Positions 11,956 to 21,334 of a stretch of DNA of 64,000 nucleotides are shown in pieces. Source of the DNA: Rickettsia endosymbiont of Gonocerus acuteangulatus (GTDB lineage: Bacteria > Pseudomonadota > Alphaproteobacteria > Rickettsiales > Rickettsiaceae). The notes beneath the pieces were generated by a model that was not told the origin of the DNA, did no database searches, and saw only the letters and a program-made list of their open reading frames with translations. The DNA lies in the NCBI RefSeq assembly GCF_964026435.1, contig NZ_OZ032147.1:1919519-1983518 (forward strand). The letters are read 5' to 3'. Numbering within the stretch: position 1 is the first letter of the stretch; every line of letters begins with the position of its first letter. The position numbers and the translations under genes were made by a program.

Positions 11956-12750
11956 ATGAATACAATGAATAAGCCTTATATATTTGTTATAGGTAATGAA
12001 AAAGGTGGAGCAGGTAAAACAACCTGCTCTATCCATTTAATAGTGGCACTACTTTATCAAAAATATTCAGTTGTAAGTATTGATACTGATTCTCGCCAAA
12101 GCTCTTTAACTAATTACCTAAAAAATCGAGATTTATATAATGAGCAAAATCCTGACAAACCGATATTAGTACCAAAGCATTTCCATGTCAAAGAAAGTTC
12201 TGAAGAAGAGCAGGCAAATAGTTTTGAGCAGATATTAAAGGATAATATGGATGCTGATTATATAGTAATCGATACGCCAGGTAGCCATACTGCCTTATCA
12301 AGGCTTGCTCATTCTTATGCTGATACCATTATTACGCCGATAAATGATAGCTTTTTAGATTTAGATGTAATAGCAAAAGTTGATAATAAAGATGAAATTA
12401 TCAGCCCATCAATCTATAGCCAAATGATATGGGAACAGAAAATGCAGCGTGCTAGTCGTGATAGAGGAAGCATAGATTGGATAATTTTGCGTAATCGCTT
12501 AAGTAACCTTGATGCTCTAAATAAAAGACGTGTTAGTAACGTATTGAACAAGCTTGCTAAAAGAATTAATTTTAAACTCGCTGATGGTTTTAGTGAACGT
12601 GTGATATATAGAGAGTTATTTCTGCAAGGCTTAACTCTACTTGATTTAAAAGTCGCAAATTATGACCGAGCATTTAATAGCTCACATATAGTTGCTCGTC
12701 AGGAACTAAAAAATTTCTTAAAATTCCTAAATATTACTTTTGCATCCTAG
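11956..12750 (+). CDS. MipZ-like ParA-family ATPase
   Basis: 265 residues from ATG 11956 (MNTMNKPYIFVIGNEKGGAG). The deviant Walker A motif GNEKGGAGKTT, Walker B region DADYIVIDTPGS, and IDWIILRNRLSNLDALNKRR and FSERVIYRELFLQGLTLLDL resemble MipZ of alphaproteobacteria. MipZ positions the division plane by forming a gradient from the chromosome poles. An upstream ATG at 11875 would add 27 residues encoded entirely by the preceding palindromic repeat, so I place the start at 11956. ParA/MinD-type is certain; MipZ is likely. Confidence 0.85.
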   Translation: MNTMNKPYIFVIGNEKGGAGKTTCSIHLIVALLYQKYSVVSIDTDSRQSSLTNYLKNRDLYNEQNPDKPILVPKHFHVKESSEEEQANSFEQILKDNMDADYIVIDTPGSHTALSRLAHSYADTIITPINDSFLDLDVIAKVDNKDEIISPSIYSQMIWEQKMQRASRDRGSIDWIILRNRLSNLDALNKRRVSNVLNKLAKRINFKLADGFSERVIYRELFLQGLTLLDLKVANYDRAFNSSHIVARQELKNFLKFLNITFAS

Positions 12751-12814
12751 ATAATTTTATTGCAGGATTTAGCTATTTTGATTATAGTGAGTTGATTTAA
12801 AAAACAAAAATAAA

Positions 12815-14623
12815 ATGCATAAATATAGAACTCATAATTGTAACGAATTAAAAATTTCCGATGTTGGGACTGAAGTAAAATTATCTGGTTGGGTACATAG
12901 AAGAAGAGATCATGGCAATCTAGTTTTTGTAGATTTACGTGATCATTATGGCATAACACAAATCGTGTTTACCGACCAAAATCCGCAGCTTATGGACGAT
13001 GCTAGCCGTTTACGTTATGAGTCAGTTGTTACAGTAGTTGGGAAAGTAGTAGCAAGATCAGAAGAGACTATTAATAATACGCTTCCTACTGGTCATATAG
13101 AAGTTTTAGCCGGTGAGTTTATTATTGAATCAGCTGCTGATACTCTGCCATTTGTGATTAATACGGAAAAAGACGCACCTGAAGACTCAAGGCTTAAACA
13201 TCGCTTTTTAGATCTTAGACGTGAGAAGTTGCATAATAATATAATGCTTCGTTCACAAATTATTTCTTATATTCGTCATTTAATGACTGCAAGAGGTTTT
13301 ACCGAATTTCAAACACCTATTCTAACTGCTAGCTCGCCTGAAGGAGCTAGGGATTTCTTAGTCCCAAGTAGATTACATCCGGGCAAATTCTATGCATTAC
13401 CGCAAGCACCGCAACAATTTAAGCAGCTATTGATGGTATCAGGATTTGATCGTTATTTCCAAATTGCTCCGTGTTTTCGTGATGAAGACGCAAGAGCAGA
13501 TAGGTCACCAGGCGAGTTTTATCAGCTAGATATCGAAATGTCGTTTGTTACGCAAGAAGATATATTCACCACAATCGAGCCTGTAATGTATGAACTATTT
13601 ACAAAATTTACAGATAAGAAAGTATCAGAAGCACCTTTTATCCGCATTCCATATAATGAGTCTATGTTAAAATACGGCTCTGATAAGCCTGACTTACGTA
13701 ACCCTATTATTATTGCCGATGTAACGGAAATTTTTAGAGATTCCGACTTTACTATTTTTAGAGAAAATATAAAAAAAGGTAGCATTGTGCGGGCAATTCC
13801 AGCACCTTATGCAGCATCACAACCTCGTAGTTTCTTTGATAAAATGATAGAATTTACCATATCAGAGGGGGCTGGAGGACTTGGTTATATTCAGTTTAGC
13901 GAAAGCGGTGAAGCAAAAGGACCGGTTGCAAAATTCTTAAGCACTCAGCAATTAGAAGATTTAAAAGCTACTGCTAATATTAGTAATGGCGATGCGGTAT
14001 TTTTCGCCAGCGATAAAAAAGATAAAGCTGCAAAACTTGCCGGTAAGGTAAGGATTAAGCTTGCCGATGAGTTAGATTTACTTAAAAAGGATTGCTTTAA
14101 ATTCTGCTGGATTACCGATTTTCCATTCTATGAGCTAAACAAAGAAACCGGTAAAATTGATTTTAGCCATAATCCGTTTTCTATGCCTCAGGGTGGGTTA
14201 GAAGCTCTTGAGAACGCAAAAACAACCGAAGAGTTGCTAGAGCTTACCGCATATCAGTATGATATTGTTTGTAATGGCATAGAGCTTTCTAGCGGTGCTG
14301 TTAGAAATCATAAGCCTGAGATAATGTATAAGGCGTTTGCTATAGCGGGCTATAACGAAGAGGAAGTGGATAAACGATTTGGTGGTATGATTAGAGCGTT
14401 TAAATTTGGTGCACCACCGCATGGCGGCATAGCTCCAGGTATAGACCGAATCGTTATGTTACTTGCGGAAGATACTAATATAAGAGAAATAATCGCTTTC
14501 CCATTAAATCAGCAAGCTGAAGATCTATTAATGAACGCTCCGAATTATGTAGAAGATAAGGCGTTAAAAGAACTAAGTGTCATGCTGTCCCCATCTGCTA
14601 GAAAGAATGCGGAAAAAGAATAA
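12815..14623 (+). CDS. aspS: Aspartyl-tRNA synthetase
   Basis: 602 residues, bacterial-type length including the GAD insertion domain. It charges tRNA with aspartate. Visible parts are the N-terminal OB anticodon-binding fold ([20 protein letters not shown]), class II motif 2 ([25 protein letters not shown]) and motif 3 near the C-terminus ([15 protein letters not shown]). [20 protein letters not shown] is also conserved. Whether it also charges tRNA-Asn, as the non-discriminating form does, cannot be told from the sequence alone. Confidence 0.97.
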   Translation: MHKYRTHNCNELKISDVGTEVKLSGWVHRRRDHGNLVFVDLRDHYGITQIVFTDQNPQLMDDASRLRYESVVTVVGKVVARSEETINNTLPTGHIEVLAGEFIIESAADTLPFVINTEKDAPEDSRLKHRFLDLRREKLHNNIMLRSQIISYIRHLMTARGFTEFQTPILTASSPEGARDFLVPSRLHPGKFYALPQAPQQFKQLLMVSGFDRYFQIAPCFRDEDARADRSPGEFYQLDIEMSFVTQEDIFTTIEPVMYELFTKFTDKKVSEAPFIRIPYNESMLKYGSDKPDLRNPIIIADVTEIFRDSDFTIFRENIKKGSIVRAIPAPYAASQPRSFFDKMIEFTISEGAGGLGYIQFSESGEAKGPVAKFLSTQQLEDLKATANISNGDAVFFASDKKDKAAKLAGKVRIKLADELDLLKKDCFKFCWITDFPFYELNKETGKIDFSHNPFSMPQGGLEALENAKTTEELLELTAYQYDIVCNGIELSSGAVRNHKPEIMYKAFAIAGYNEEEVDKRFGGMIRAFKFGAPPHGGIAPGIDRIVMLLAEDTNIREIIAFPLNQQAEDLLMNAPNYVEDKALKELSVMLSPSARKNAEKE

Positions 14624-14650
14624 AACTTTATAATTGTTATCTACCGCATC

Positions 14651-14679
14651 AATAGCACTATAGTACCGGACAGTTATAA
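14651..14679. repeat. Half of a repeat with AATAGTACCGGACAGTTA ends
   Basis: The sequence AGTACCGGACAGTTATAA matches the terminal repeats of the element at 31703-31906 and the end at 50673. It is cut here by an IS30 remnant. Confidence 0.5.
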
Positions 14680-14747
14680 TGAAAATTCAAGGACTAAGTA
14701 GAACAAAACCTATAAATTTTCTGCCCAAATTTCATTGGGGGTTTTAT
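14680..14747 (-). mobile_element. IS30-family element, 3' end remnant
   Basis: Reverse complement of the right end of the IS30 piece at 27368-28036: TGAAAATTCAAGGACTAAGT, then the last codons of the transposase (…NEIWAENL) in reverse. An IS200 at 14748 removes the rest. Confidence 0.75.
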
Positions 14748-15275
14748 AATAAAAGTAATCCCCGCCGCAAGCAGCGGGGTATTTTAGAAGAAAGCTAGCT
14801 GATGATCCTCATGCAGTTTCTGATATTCCTTGCCTTGGTTTTTTACGTATTTTCCTATCATATTCTCATTTCCATGCTTACCTACCGTACTCGTAAAATA
14901 TCCATCAGTCCAAAATTCTCCACCCCATAATTGTTTCTTTACCTGTGGACACTGTCTAAATATTTGACGAGCTGTAACACTTTTAATTGTTGTTACTATT
15001 TTTGTTACGCTATAGGTTGGTACAGATTGTACCAAAAAATGGACATGATCTTCATCAACCCCTATTTCTAAAAATTTTATTTGATATCTCTTTTCTATCT
15101 CTAAACATATTTCTCGTAATACTTGATCAACTGATACGTCAAACACTGCTCGGCGATATTTTGCTGGAAATACCATGTGATACAGCAGTACCGTAACATT
15201 ATGACTTTTATGTATATATTTGCTCATTCCGCCATATTACGCCGCAAGCGGCGGGGAATATACCCAAAAGAGATT
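14748..15275 (-). mobile_element. IS200-type element (copy 1)
   Basis: About 528 bp. Each end has a GC-rich hairpin (CCCCGCCGCAAGCAGCGGGG and ACGCCGCAAGCGGCGGGG) and no terminal inverted repeats or target duplication, typical of IS200. It separates an IS30 remnant from an IS701-like copy. Confidence 0.88.
14784..15227 (-). CDS. tnpA: IS200/IS605-family transposase TnpA (Y1, HUH)
   Basis: 147 residues. The HUH metal-binding motif is DEDHVHFLVQ, and the catalytic tyrosine lies in the helix GKYVKNQGKEYQKLH. These enzymes cut and rejoin single-stranded DNA at the end hairpins. The protein is identical to the copies at 20826, 24547, 32619, 45587, 55954 and 56431, so transposition was recent. Confidence 0.93.
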   Translation of the reverse strand: MSKYIHKSHNVTVLLYHMVFPAKYRRAVFDVSVDQVLREICLEIEKRYQIKFLEIGVDEDHVHFLVQSVPTYSVTKIVTTIKSVTARQIFRQCPQVKKQLWGGEFWTDGYFTSTVGKHGNENMIGKYVKNQGKEYQKLHEDHQLAFF

Positions 15276-16336
15276 AAACATGTCAAAGAGGATAAAGTTG
15301 CAAGCAATACCAATTAATAGGACAGATTATTGTCAATTTTTAATAGTTAGCCAAAAGAATTATAGTTTAACCTACTACGCTGAACATGCAAAGAAATGTA
15401 GTCATGATGTTATTAATAGATTTTTAAGGAATGAAAAATATACACCTTCTTTGTTATGGGAACACATCAAGAATGATGTTATTTTTTCATCTAATGGATA
15501 TACAATATTTGATGATACGGTTTTAAATAAAAGGAATACGAAGCAAATAGAAATTGCAAGATCGCAGTACAGTGGAGCTACAGGTAGAGTTACTAAAGGT
15601 ATAGGAGTAGTGAGTCTGGTATATTATAACCCTGATATTAATAAGTTTTGGGTAATAGATTATCGAATTTTTGCACCTGATCATGATGGAGCAACAAAAC
15701 TAGAACACCTATTAAACATGTTAAATAATGCTGTTTATAGCAAGAAGATTCCTTTTCAAACAGTACTTTTTGACACATGGTATTCTACACACAAAATTAT
15801 GCAACATGTTGACTCTCTGGGGAAATATTATTATTTCCCTATTAGAAGCCAATAGAAACGTTAGTAAAACACACGATTCTAAACCTTATAAAGCTGTAAA
15901 AGAGTTGACATTTTCAGATGAAGAGATCAGGCATGGAGTAGAGATTCATATAAAAGGCTTTGCTAAAAATAAGCATGTTAATTTGTTTAAATTTACTGTT
16001 TCTACCAACAGAGTTGAGTATGTTATTACCAATAACAAAACTCACAAATCTTCTAAAGCTGCACAAGATGAGTGTGGCTTTCGATGGGTAATTGAGAGCA
16101 TGCACAGAGAAATTAAGCAACTTACTGGGATAGAACGTTGTCAATGCAGGAAACAGCGTATTCAACGTAATCATATTAGTTGGGCATTTTTAGTTTGGGC
16201 ATTTCTCAAAAGGACTGCAAATACAATCGGTAAAACGGTTTACCAAATAAAGTTAGGGCTTTTAGATGACTATATGCAACAACAGCTGCGTTCTCCATCT
16301 TTACGATATTTAGAACCAAACATAGCGTAAGTTTTG
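15276..16336 (+). mobile_element. IS701-like element lacking its left end (copy 4)
   Basis: The first ~55 bp, including the left terminal repeat, are replaced by the IS200 end at 15275; the right terminal repeat ends at 16336. Without one end it should no longer move by itself. Confidence 0.85.
15280..16330 (+). pseudogene. IS701-like transposase, frameshifted
   Basis: Starts MSKRIKLQAIPINRTDYC like the intact copies. Near 15830-15848 the sequence TATTATTTCCCTATTAGAAG replaces TATTATGCCCCTATTAAAG, with one extra base, so the frame splits into 15220-15855 and 15728-16330. Inactive. Confidence 0.87.
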
Positions 16337-16528
16337 TTGAAGCTTTTGACTAGCTGCGTATACTTAATGCGTGAGGATCAAAAGCAAGAAGTAATAAAGA
16401 GTTAGTAGATGAAGATCAACTTGGAAAAGAGCAAGGAGTTTATAAGGCAAGGAACAGAGCATATACTTAATATGTGAGTACCGCAGCTCTTATAAAACGA
16501 CGATGCCAATTTTTCAAGTTCATCGAGT
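16337..16528. repeat. Repeat-containing spacer after IS701-like copy 4
   Basis: No gene. Contains GCGTATACTTAATGCGTGAGGATC and a related CATATACTTAATATGTGAGTACCG, relatives of the palindromic repeat at 11838 and 53440. It lies immediately downstream of the tlc gene on the minus strand. Confidence 0.45.
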
Positions 16529-18031
16529 CTACGCAATTTTTTGATATTCGAAATATATCTTTCTCACTGCATAAATCCAAGCAAGACATACGAAAGTAAA
16601 CACCACCATTAGAACAGGTGAGATGGAGGTAAAAGTTGCGGTTGGGATTATGGTAAATATAATGGATTGTACAAGCCCGCTTGATGATTTACCAACTTTT
16701 GCACTTATCACGTCAACAGCAGCTTTACCTTTTGTTTTTAACTCTTGATCAAGAGGAATATATAGCATTTCTCTTGACGTATCCCATATAGAATATTTTG
16801 TTCCTTTGGCTAAAATATTCTGGATTCCGCCGATAGATACTGCGAGTGCAAGAGGTGACATTAAAATTGTCCTATCAAATAATGAGAGGATTTTTTGATC
16901 AAATACAATAAGGACAAAAAATAAGACGCCGGTAACCATTATTATCACAGGCGAGATTACAGCCGCAACAAACCAGTTATGCATACGCATTACGTTATTA
17001 CCGATAATAGTCATAACCATAATTGCAACGCCAGTCCAAAGTATGTACAGACTATTGAATTTAGCATAAGTATTAACGGTCGGATATAGTTCTTTAATTT
17101 TTGCTTTCCATACGGCTTCAACTAAATTAATAGCAAAACCAAATGCTGCCGAGCAGATTAAAAGTAGCCATAAATATTTAGATTTTGCAATATATTTAAA
17201 GCTCTTAATAATCCCCATACGCTCCGAAGTTGATCGCCCACTTTTTGCCTTAGCGTAAAATAATGGATTGGTAAAAACATTTCTGCTAATAAAACGAATT
17301 AGTAGACAACATATAACAGCAACGATTGTAACTAGAATAGTTGATATTTGTACTAAAGTGATTTTGCTGTCAGAAATATTTATAAAATGCTTCACAATAG
17401 TTTCTTCAGATGATAAATTCATCATTAAGAAACCGACCAATATTAAAGATGAATTACCGAATAACGAAAAAAGCGTATAGAATCTCTTAGCTTCTTCAGT
17501 AGTGGTAAGCTCATTGGCGAATTGCCAGAATAATAATACATAGAAAATATTAGGCCAAAGCTCGGCAAGGCTGTAATATACTATATAACCCCAATTGCCT
17601 ATTAATGATATATACCATTTAAAATGCGGGTAGCGTTCCATCCAATCAGCTAGATGGTCCGGATGTACATGAAAAATATGAATATTAGGATAAATAACAA
17701 AAGCAAATAAAACAAAAAAGCCGATAAAAAATGCAGTTAAATAATAAAAAATCTTCTCAAAAGTAAAATGATTAATCATTTTAGCATAAATAATTACAAA
17801 TAAAGCAGCTGCAGGTGTAACACAATAAACTTTAGCAAAACCAGCTATCTCTGCACTAATTTCAGAAATTAAGATACTATCTTTTAATATGCGTAAAATA
17901 TTTTGATTGAATAAAATGCAAAACATTAAGGCACTCATCGGAATAAATTTTCCGAGTTCGTAGTTATGAATAGGCCAAAAAGCGGCTCTAAATTTGCTTT
18001 TAAACGGTCGCGATGATGAGGTACTTAGCAT
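16529..18031 (-). CDS. ATP/ADP translocase family protein (Tlc), probably Tlc5-type
   Basis: 500 residues with about 12 hydrophobic segments. The opening WPIHNYELGKFIPMSALMFC, then NQNILRILKDSIL and LLFWQFANELTTTEEAKRFY, are hallmarks of the nucleotide transport protein family found in Rickettsia and Chlamydia. Such proteins exchange host ATP for bacterial ADP or import other nucleotides across the inner membrane. The N-terminus resembles my recollection of the Tlc5 paralogue; Tlc2-Tlc5 differ in substrate, so ATP/ADP exchange is not assured. It is transcribed divergently from the gene at 18208. Confidence 0.9.
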   Translation of the reverse strand: MLSTSSSRPFKSKFRAAFWPIHNYELGKFIPMSALMFCILFNQNILRILKDSILISEISAEIAGFAKVYCVTPAAALFVIIYAKMINHFTFEKIFYYLTAFFIGFFVLFAFVIYPNIHIFHVHPDHLADWMERYPHFKWYISLIGNWGYIVYYSLAELWPNIFYVLLFWQFANELTTTEEAKRFYTLFSLFGNSSLILVGFLMMNLSSEETIVKHFINISDSKITLVQISTILVTIVAVICCLLIRFISRNVFTNPLFYAKAKSGRSTSERMGIIKSFKYIAKSKYLWLLLICSAAFGFAINLVEAVWKAKIKELYPTVNTYAKFNSLYILWTGVAIMVMTIIGNNVMRMHNWFVAAVISPVIIMVTGVLFFVLIVFDQKILSLFDRTILMSPLALAVSIGGIQNILAKGTKYSIWDTSREMLYIPLDQELKTKGKAAVDVISAKVGKSSSGLVQSIIFTIIPTATFTSISPVLMVVFTFVCLAWIYAVRKIYFEYQKIA

Positions 18032-18207
18032 TATAAAGCCCTAGGGACAAAAAAAAAACTTAAGCACTTCGAGATTTTATGAAAAGATATTTTCTCTAAA
18101 AAATTTAGAGGCTATATACTGTTTTGTTACATTCTGAAGATGCGAAAGTTTATATAATATTTTTGGTCCAATGTCAAGAAAGATTAATATAATATAAGAA
18201 AGTTAGG

Positions 18208-19293
18208 ATGCAGAATAACGATAAATATCAGAAATATTTTGACCTATATAATAGTTACGCAAAAAATCATAATTTAGGTAATAAATATTTAGAGCTGGGG
18301 GAAGTAGTAGCAGAAACGAAGTATTATAGGGTATTGTGTTATTGCTGTATGTCATTCCCGCGTAGGGGGGAATCCAGAAAAAATAATATGGATTCCTGCT
18401 TCCGCAGGAATGACATAAGAGAAAATGTGGATGACATTAAAACATTCCTGATCATCCCTTCTATTTTCAATTCACCGGAAATATTTTTCTTAAGCCGCAA
18501 TAAAAGCTTTATAGAGAATTTAAGAGAACAAGGTGAAGTCTACTTAATAGATTGGTTAGAGGTTAAAGAACCAAACTATTTATTAGATGATTATGTACAT
18601 AAAATAGTTGAAGTAGTAAATAATTTAAATGCTAAAAACATTAATCTAATAGGACATTGTATTGGTGGCAATCTTGCAATAGCTGCAAACGTAATCATGC
18701 CTAAATCTATAAAAACTTTAACTTTACTAACCTGCCCTTGGGATTTTTCTCACTTCTTTTATGTAAAAATGTTGCATCAATATTTGAAGCTAGATGCTTA
18801 TGTAGAAAATTTGCCCTTAATTCCTAAAATCCATATACAAATTTTATTCTTTCTGCTATTTCCTGATTATTTTCAGATTAAACTGGATAAATTTTTTTCC
18901 TTAACTTCCGAAAAAGAGCAAGAACTAGCTTTCAGAATCGAGAACTGGCTAATGTCAGGTCACGATATACCGAGCGACACTTATAATCAGATTATGCAGA
19001 ATATATTAGGCGAAAATATGTTTATGAATTTAAAATGGAAAATAGACGGTATAGTCATTGACCCAAACGTAATTAGCTGTCCTGTATATATCGTAGCTGC
19101 AAAAAATGATCAAATAGTGCCTGAATCTTCTATTTTATCTTTGCAAAAATTGTTTAAAAACTCTACTCTTATAGAAGTACCAGGTGGACATATTAGCTAT
19201 TTAATAAATGATAAGCTGACAGAGTTATTTAAATCGATGTCATTCCCGCGTAGGCGGGAATCCAGTACAAAGCGAGAGCAATCGAGCTTTTAA
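18208..19293 (+). CDS. PhaC-like alpha/beta-hydrolase (class III PHA synthase relative)
   Basis: 361 residues. The core VYLIDWLEVKEPNYLLDDYV and the nucleophile elbow INLIGHCIGGNLAIAA (Cys in the GxCxG position) match polyhydroxyalkanoate synthases. The Asp and His triad partners are likely in AAKNDQIVPESSI and PGGHISYLIN. These enzymes polymerise 3-hydroxyacyl-CoA; the thiolase at 19614 would supply precursors. One RPE (18349-18416) is read in frame near residue 48, and another begins at 19237, so the last ~19 residues (MSFPRRRESS…) are repeat-encoded and the native C-terminus has been replaced. Activity is uncertain. Confidence 0.78.
   Translation: MQNNDKYQKYFDLYNSYAKNHNLGNKYLELGEVVAETKYYRVLCYCCMSFPRRGESRKNNMDSCFRRNDIRENVDDIKTFLIIPSIFNSPEIFFLSRNKSFIENLREQGEVYLIDWLEVKEPNYLLDDYVHKIVEVVNNLNAKNINLIGHCIGGNLAIAANVIMPKSIKTLTLLTCPWDFSHFFYVKMLHQYLKLDAYVENLPLIPKIHIQILFFLLFPDYFQIKLDKFFSLTSEKEQELAFRIENWLMSGHDIPSDTYNQIMQNILGENMFMNLKWKIDGIVIDPNVISCPVYIVAAKNDQIVPESSILSLQKLFKNSTLIEVPGGHISYLINDKLTELFKSMSFPRRRESSTKREQSSF
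18349..18416. repeat. RPE inside the PhaC-like gene
   Basis: ATGTCATTCCCGCGTAGGG…TTCCGCAGGAATGACAT, in frame as MSFPRRGES…CFRRND. It lies in the N-terminal region, before the hydrolase fold. Confidence 0.82.
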
Positions 19294-19353
19294 TTTTAAA
19301 AATTGCTATATTTAGGCTTTTTTCCTGGATTCCCGCCTACGCGGGAATGACAT
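19237..19353. repeat. RPE at the 3' end of the PhaC-like gene
   Basis: Arms ATGTCATTCCCGCGTAGGCG and CGCCTACGCGGGAATGACAT. The middle (AAAGCGAGAGCAATCGAGC…TTTTAATTTTAAAA) is the longer form also seen at 28487 and 31728. It provides the stop codon of the upstream gene and the C-terminus of the small minus-strand frame at 19312. Confidence 0.8.
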
Positions 19354-19524
19354 AGAATGCGTTTTTATAGTTGTGCGATAAAGACTTTTTGTAAAGGACT
19401 GTGTTGCATTTTCTTTCCACGTCTGTTCTCTAGCCTCTTGAAAAGAAAGAGTAGTATTTTTGCTATAATCTGAAAGTGAACCACTAAGATCGCGTGATAA
19501 AATAGTTAAAATGTCTGTAGACAT
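19312..19524 (-). CDS. Small hypothetical protein with RPE-encoded C-terminus
   Basis: 70 residues starting MSTDILTILSRDLSGSLSDY, then FQEAREQTWKENATQSFTKS. The last residues (MSFPRRRESRKKA) come from the palindrome at 19237-19353, so the native end has been replaced. I do not recognise a family. It could be a gene fragment. Confidence 0.3.
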   Translation of the reverse strand: MSTDILTILSRDLSGSLSDYSKNTTLSFQEAREQTWKENATQSFTKSLYRTTIKTHSMSFPRRRESRKKA

Positions 19525-19613
19525 AATTATAAAATTTACATTTTAAGGTTATATAGTAGATTATAAACATATACCACATACGTAACAAATATTATTTTTA
19601 AGGAGTATATATC

Positions 19614-20840
19614 ATGATAAAACCGGTTTACATCACTCATGCAAAAAGAACGGCTTTTGGTTCGTTTATGGGTAGTCTTAGTACTACTCCTGCACCAATG
19701 ATTGCGACACACTTAATAAAAGCTATTCTGCAGAATAGTAAAATTGATCCGGCTTTAATAAATGAGGTGATACTTGGACAGGTGATCACAGGTGGTAGCG
19801 GACAAAATCCAGCGAGGCAAACTCTAATTCATGCAGGTATTCCTAAAGAAGTACCAGGCTATACAATTAATAAGGTTTGCGGTTCAGGTCTTAAAACAGT
19901 AGCACTTGCAGCAGCCTCAATTATGACTGGTGATAACGATATTGTGATAGCAGGTGGGCAGGAAAATATGTCGCTCGGTATGCATGGAAGCTATATAAGA
20001 GCAGGAGCTAAATTCGGTGATATTAAAATGGTTGATCTAATGCAATATGATGGATTAACTGATGTATTCTCAGGTGTGTTTATGGGTATTACTGCCGAGA
20101 ATATTTCAAAGCAGTTTAATATTACTAGAGAGCAGCAAGATGAATTTGCTTTAAGTTCACATCAAAAAGCAGCGAAAGCCCAGAAAGCGGGAATATTTAA
20201 AGATGAGATTTTACCGATTGAAGTAACAATCAAGAAAACTACTAGTTTGTTTGATCATGATGAGACAGTAAGACCTGATACCAGCCTTGAGATTTTAGGT
20301 AAATTACGCCCTGCTTTCGATAAAAACGGTACAGTTACTGCCGGTAATGCTTCATCAATTAATGATGGTGCTGCATGTCTTATGGTAGTATCCGAAGAGG
20401 CTTTAAAAAAGCATAATCTAACACCGCTTGCTCGTATTGTCTCATATGTTTCTGCCGGTGTTGACCCAAGCATTATGGGGACTGCTGCTCCCGTTCCTGC
20501 CTCTCAAAAAGCTTTAAGCAAAGCCGGCTGGAGTGTTAATGATTTAGATCTTATCGAGGTTAATGAAGCTTTTGCCGCCCAAAGTATTTACGTTAATCGT
20601 GAAATGAAATGGGATATGAACAAGGTTAATGTGAATGGCGGAGCAATAGCAATCGGTCACCCAATCGGTGCTAGCGGCGGACGTGTTCTTGTTACTTTAA
20701 TACATAGCCTGAGAAGAAATAAGGCTAAAAAGGGCTTAGTTACCTTATGTATCGGCGGCGGTATGGGTATGGCTATGTGCGTTGAAACGAATAAAAGTAA
20801 TCCCCGCCGCAAGCAGCGGGGTATTTTAGAAGAAAGCTAG
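19614..20840 (+). CDS. phaA: Acetyl-CoA acetyltransferase (thiolase), C-terminus altered by IS200
   Basis: About 390 native residues. It condenses two acetyl-CoA to acetoacetyl-CoA or performs the reverse. The thiolase motifs are visible: the active-site Cys in NKVCGSGLKTVALAA, NEAFAAQ, GGAIAIGHPIGASGGR with the catalytic His, and CIGGGMGMAMCVE with the second Cys. A good ribosome binding site (AAGGAGTATATATCATG) fixes the start. An IS200 begins at about 20790, so the last ~17 codons (KSNPRRKQRGILEES) are IS-encoded. All catalytic residues are upstream, so the enzyme may still work. Confidence 0.92.
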   Translation: MIKPVYITHAKRTAFGSFMGSLSTTPAPMIATHLIKAILQNSKIDPALINEVILGQVITGGSGQNPARQTLIHAGIPKEVPGYTINKVCGSGLKTVALAAASIMTGDNDIVIAGGQENMSLGMHGSYIRAGAKFGDIKMVDLMQYDGLTDVFSGVFMGITAENISKQFNITREQQDEFALSSHQKAAKAQKAGIFKDEILPIEVTIKKTTSLFDHDETVRPDTSLEILGKLRPAFDKNGTVTAGNASSINDGAACLMVVSEEALKKHNLTPLARIVSYVSAGVDPSIMGTAAPVPASQKALSKAGWSVNDLDLIEVNEAFAAQSIYVNREMKWDMNKVNVNGGAIAIGHPIGASGGRVLVTLIHSLRRNKAKKGLVTLCIGGGMGMAMCVETNKSNPRRKQRGILEES

Positions 20841-21317
20841 CTGATGATCCTCATGCAGTTTCTGATATTCCTTGCCTTGGTTTTTTACGTATTTTCCTAT
20901 CATATTCTCATTTCCATGCTTACCTACCGTACTCGTAAAATATCCATCAGTCCAAAATTCTCCACCCCATAATTGTTTCTTTACCTGTGGACACTGTCTA
21001 AATATTTGACGAGCTGTAACACTTTTAATTGTTGTTACTATTTTTGTTACGCTATAGGTTGGTACAGATTGTACCAAAAAATGGACATGATCTTCATCAA
21101 CCCCTATTTCTAAAAATTTTATTTGATATCTCTTTTCTATCTCTAAACATATTTCTCGTAATACTTGATCAACTGATACGTCAAACACTGCTCGGCGATA
21201 TTTTGCTGGAAATACCATGTGATACAGCAGTACCGTAACATTATGACTTTTATGTATATATTTGCTCATTCCGCCATATTACGCCGCAAGCGGCGGGGAA
21301 TATACCCAAAAGAGATT
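20790..21317 (-). mobile_element. IS200-type element (copy 2)
   Basis: Complete element with both end hairpins. The left tip AATAAAAGTAATCC abuts the thiolase codons and the right tip AAAAGAGATT precedes CAAAATTTTC. It replaces the native stop of the thiolase. Confidence 0.9.
20826..21269 (-). CDS. tnpA: IS200/IS605-family transposase TnpA
   Basis: 147 residues, identical to the copy at 14784, with HVHF and the catalytic-Tyr helix intact. The terminal codons lie opposite the altered 3' end of the thiolase gene. Confidence 0.93.
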   Translation of the reverse strand: MSKYIHKSHNVTVLLYHMVFPAKYRRAVFDVSVDQVLREICLEIEKRYQIKFLEIGVDEDHVHFLVQSVPTYSVTKIVTTIKSVTARQIFRQCPQVKKQLWGGEFWTDGYFTSTVGKHGNENMIGKYVKNQGKEYQKLHEDHQLAFF

Positions 21318-21334
21318 CAAAATTTTCTTTATGT

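Noticed and set aside
14987..15196. Repeated 69-residue frame antisense to every IS200 tnpA
   Set aside because: It recurs only because the element recurs, is fully inside tnpA on the other strand, and has no ribosome site or recognisable fold.
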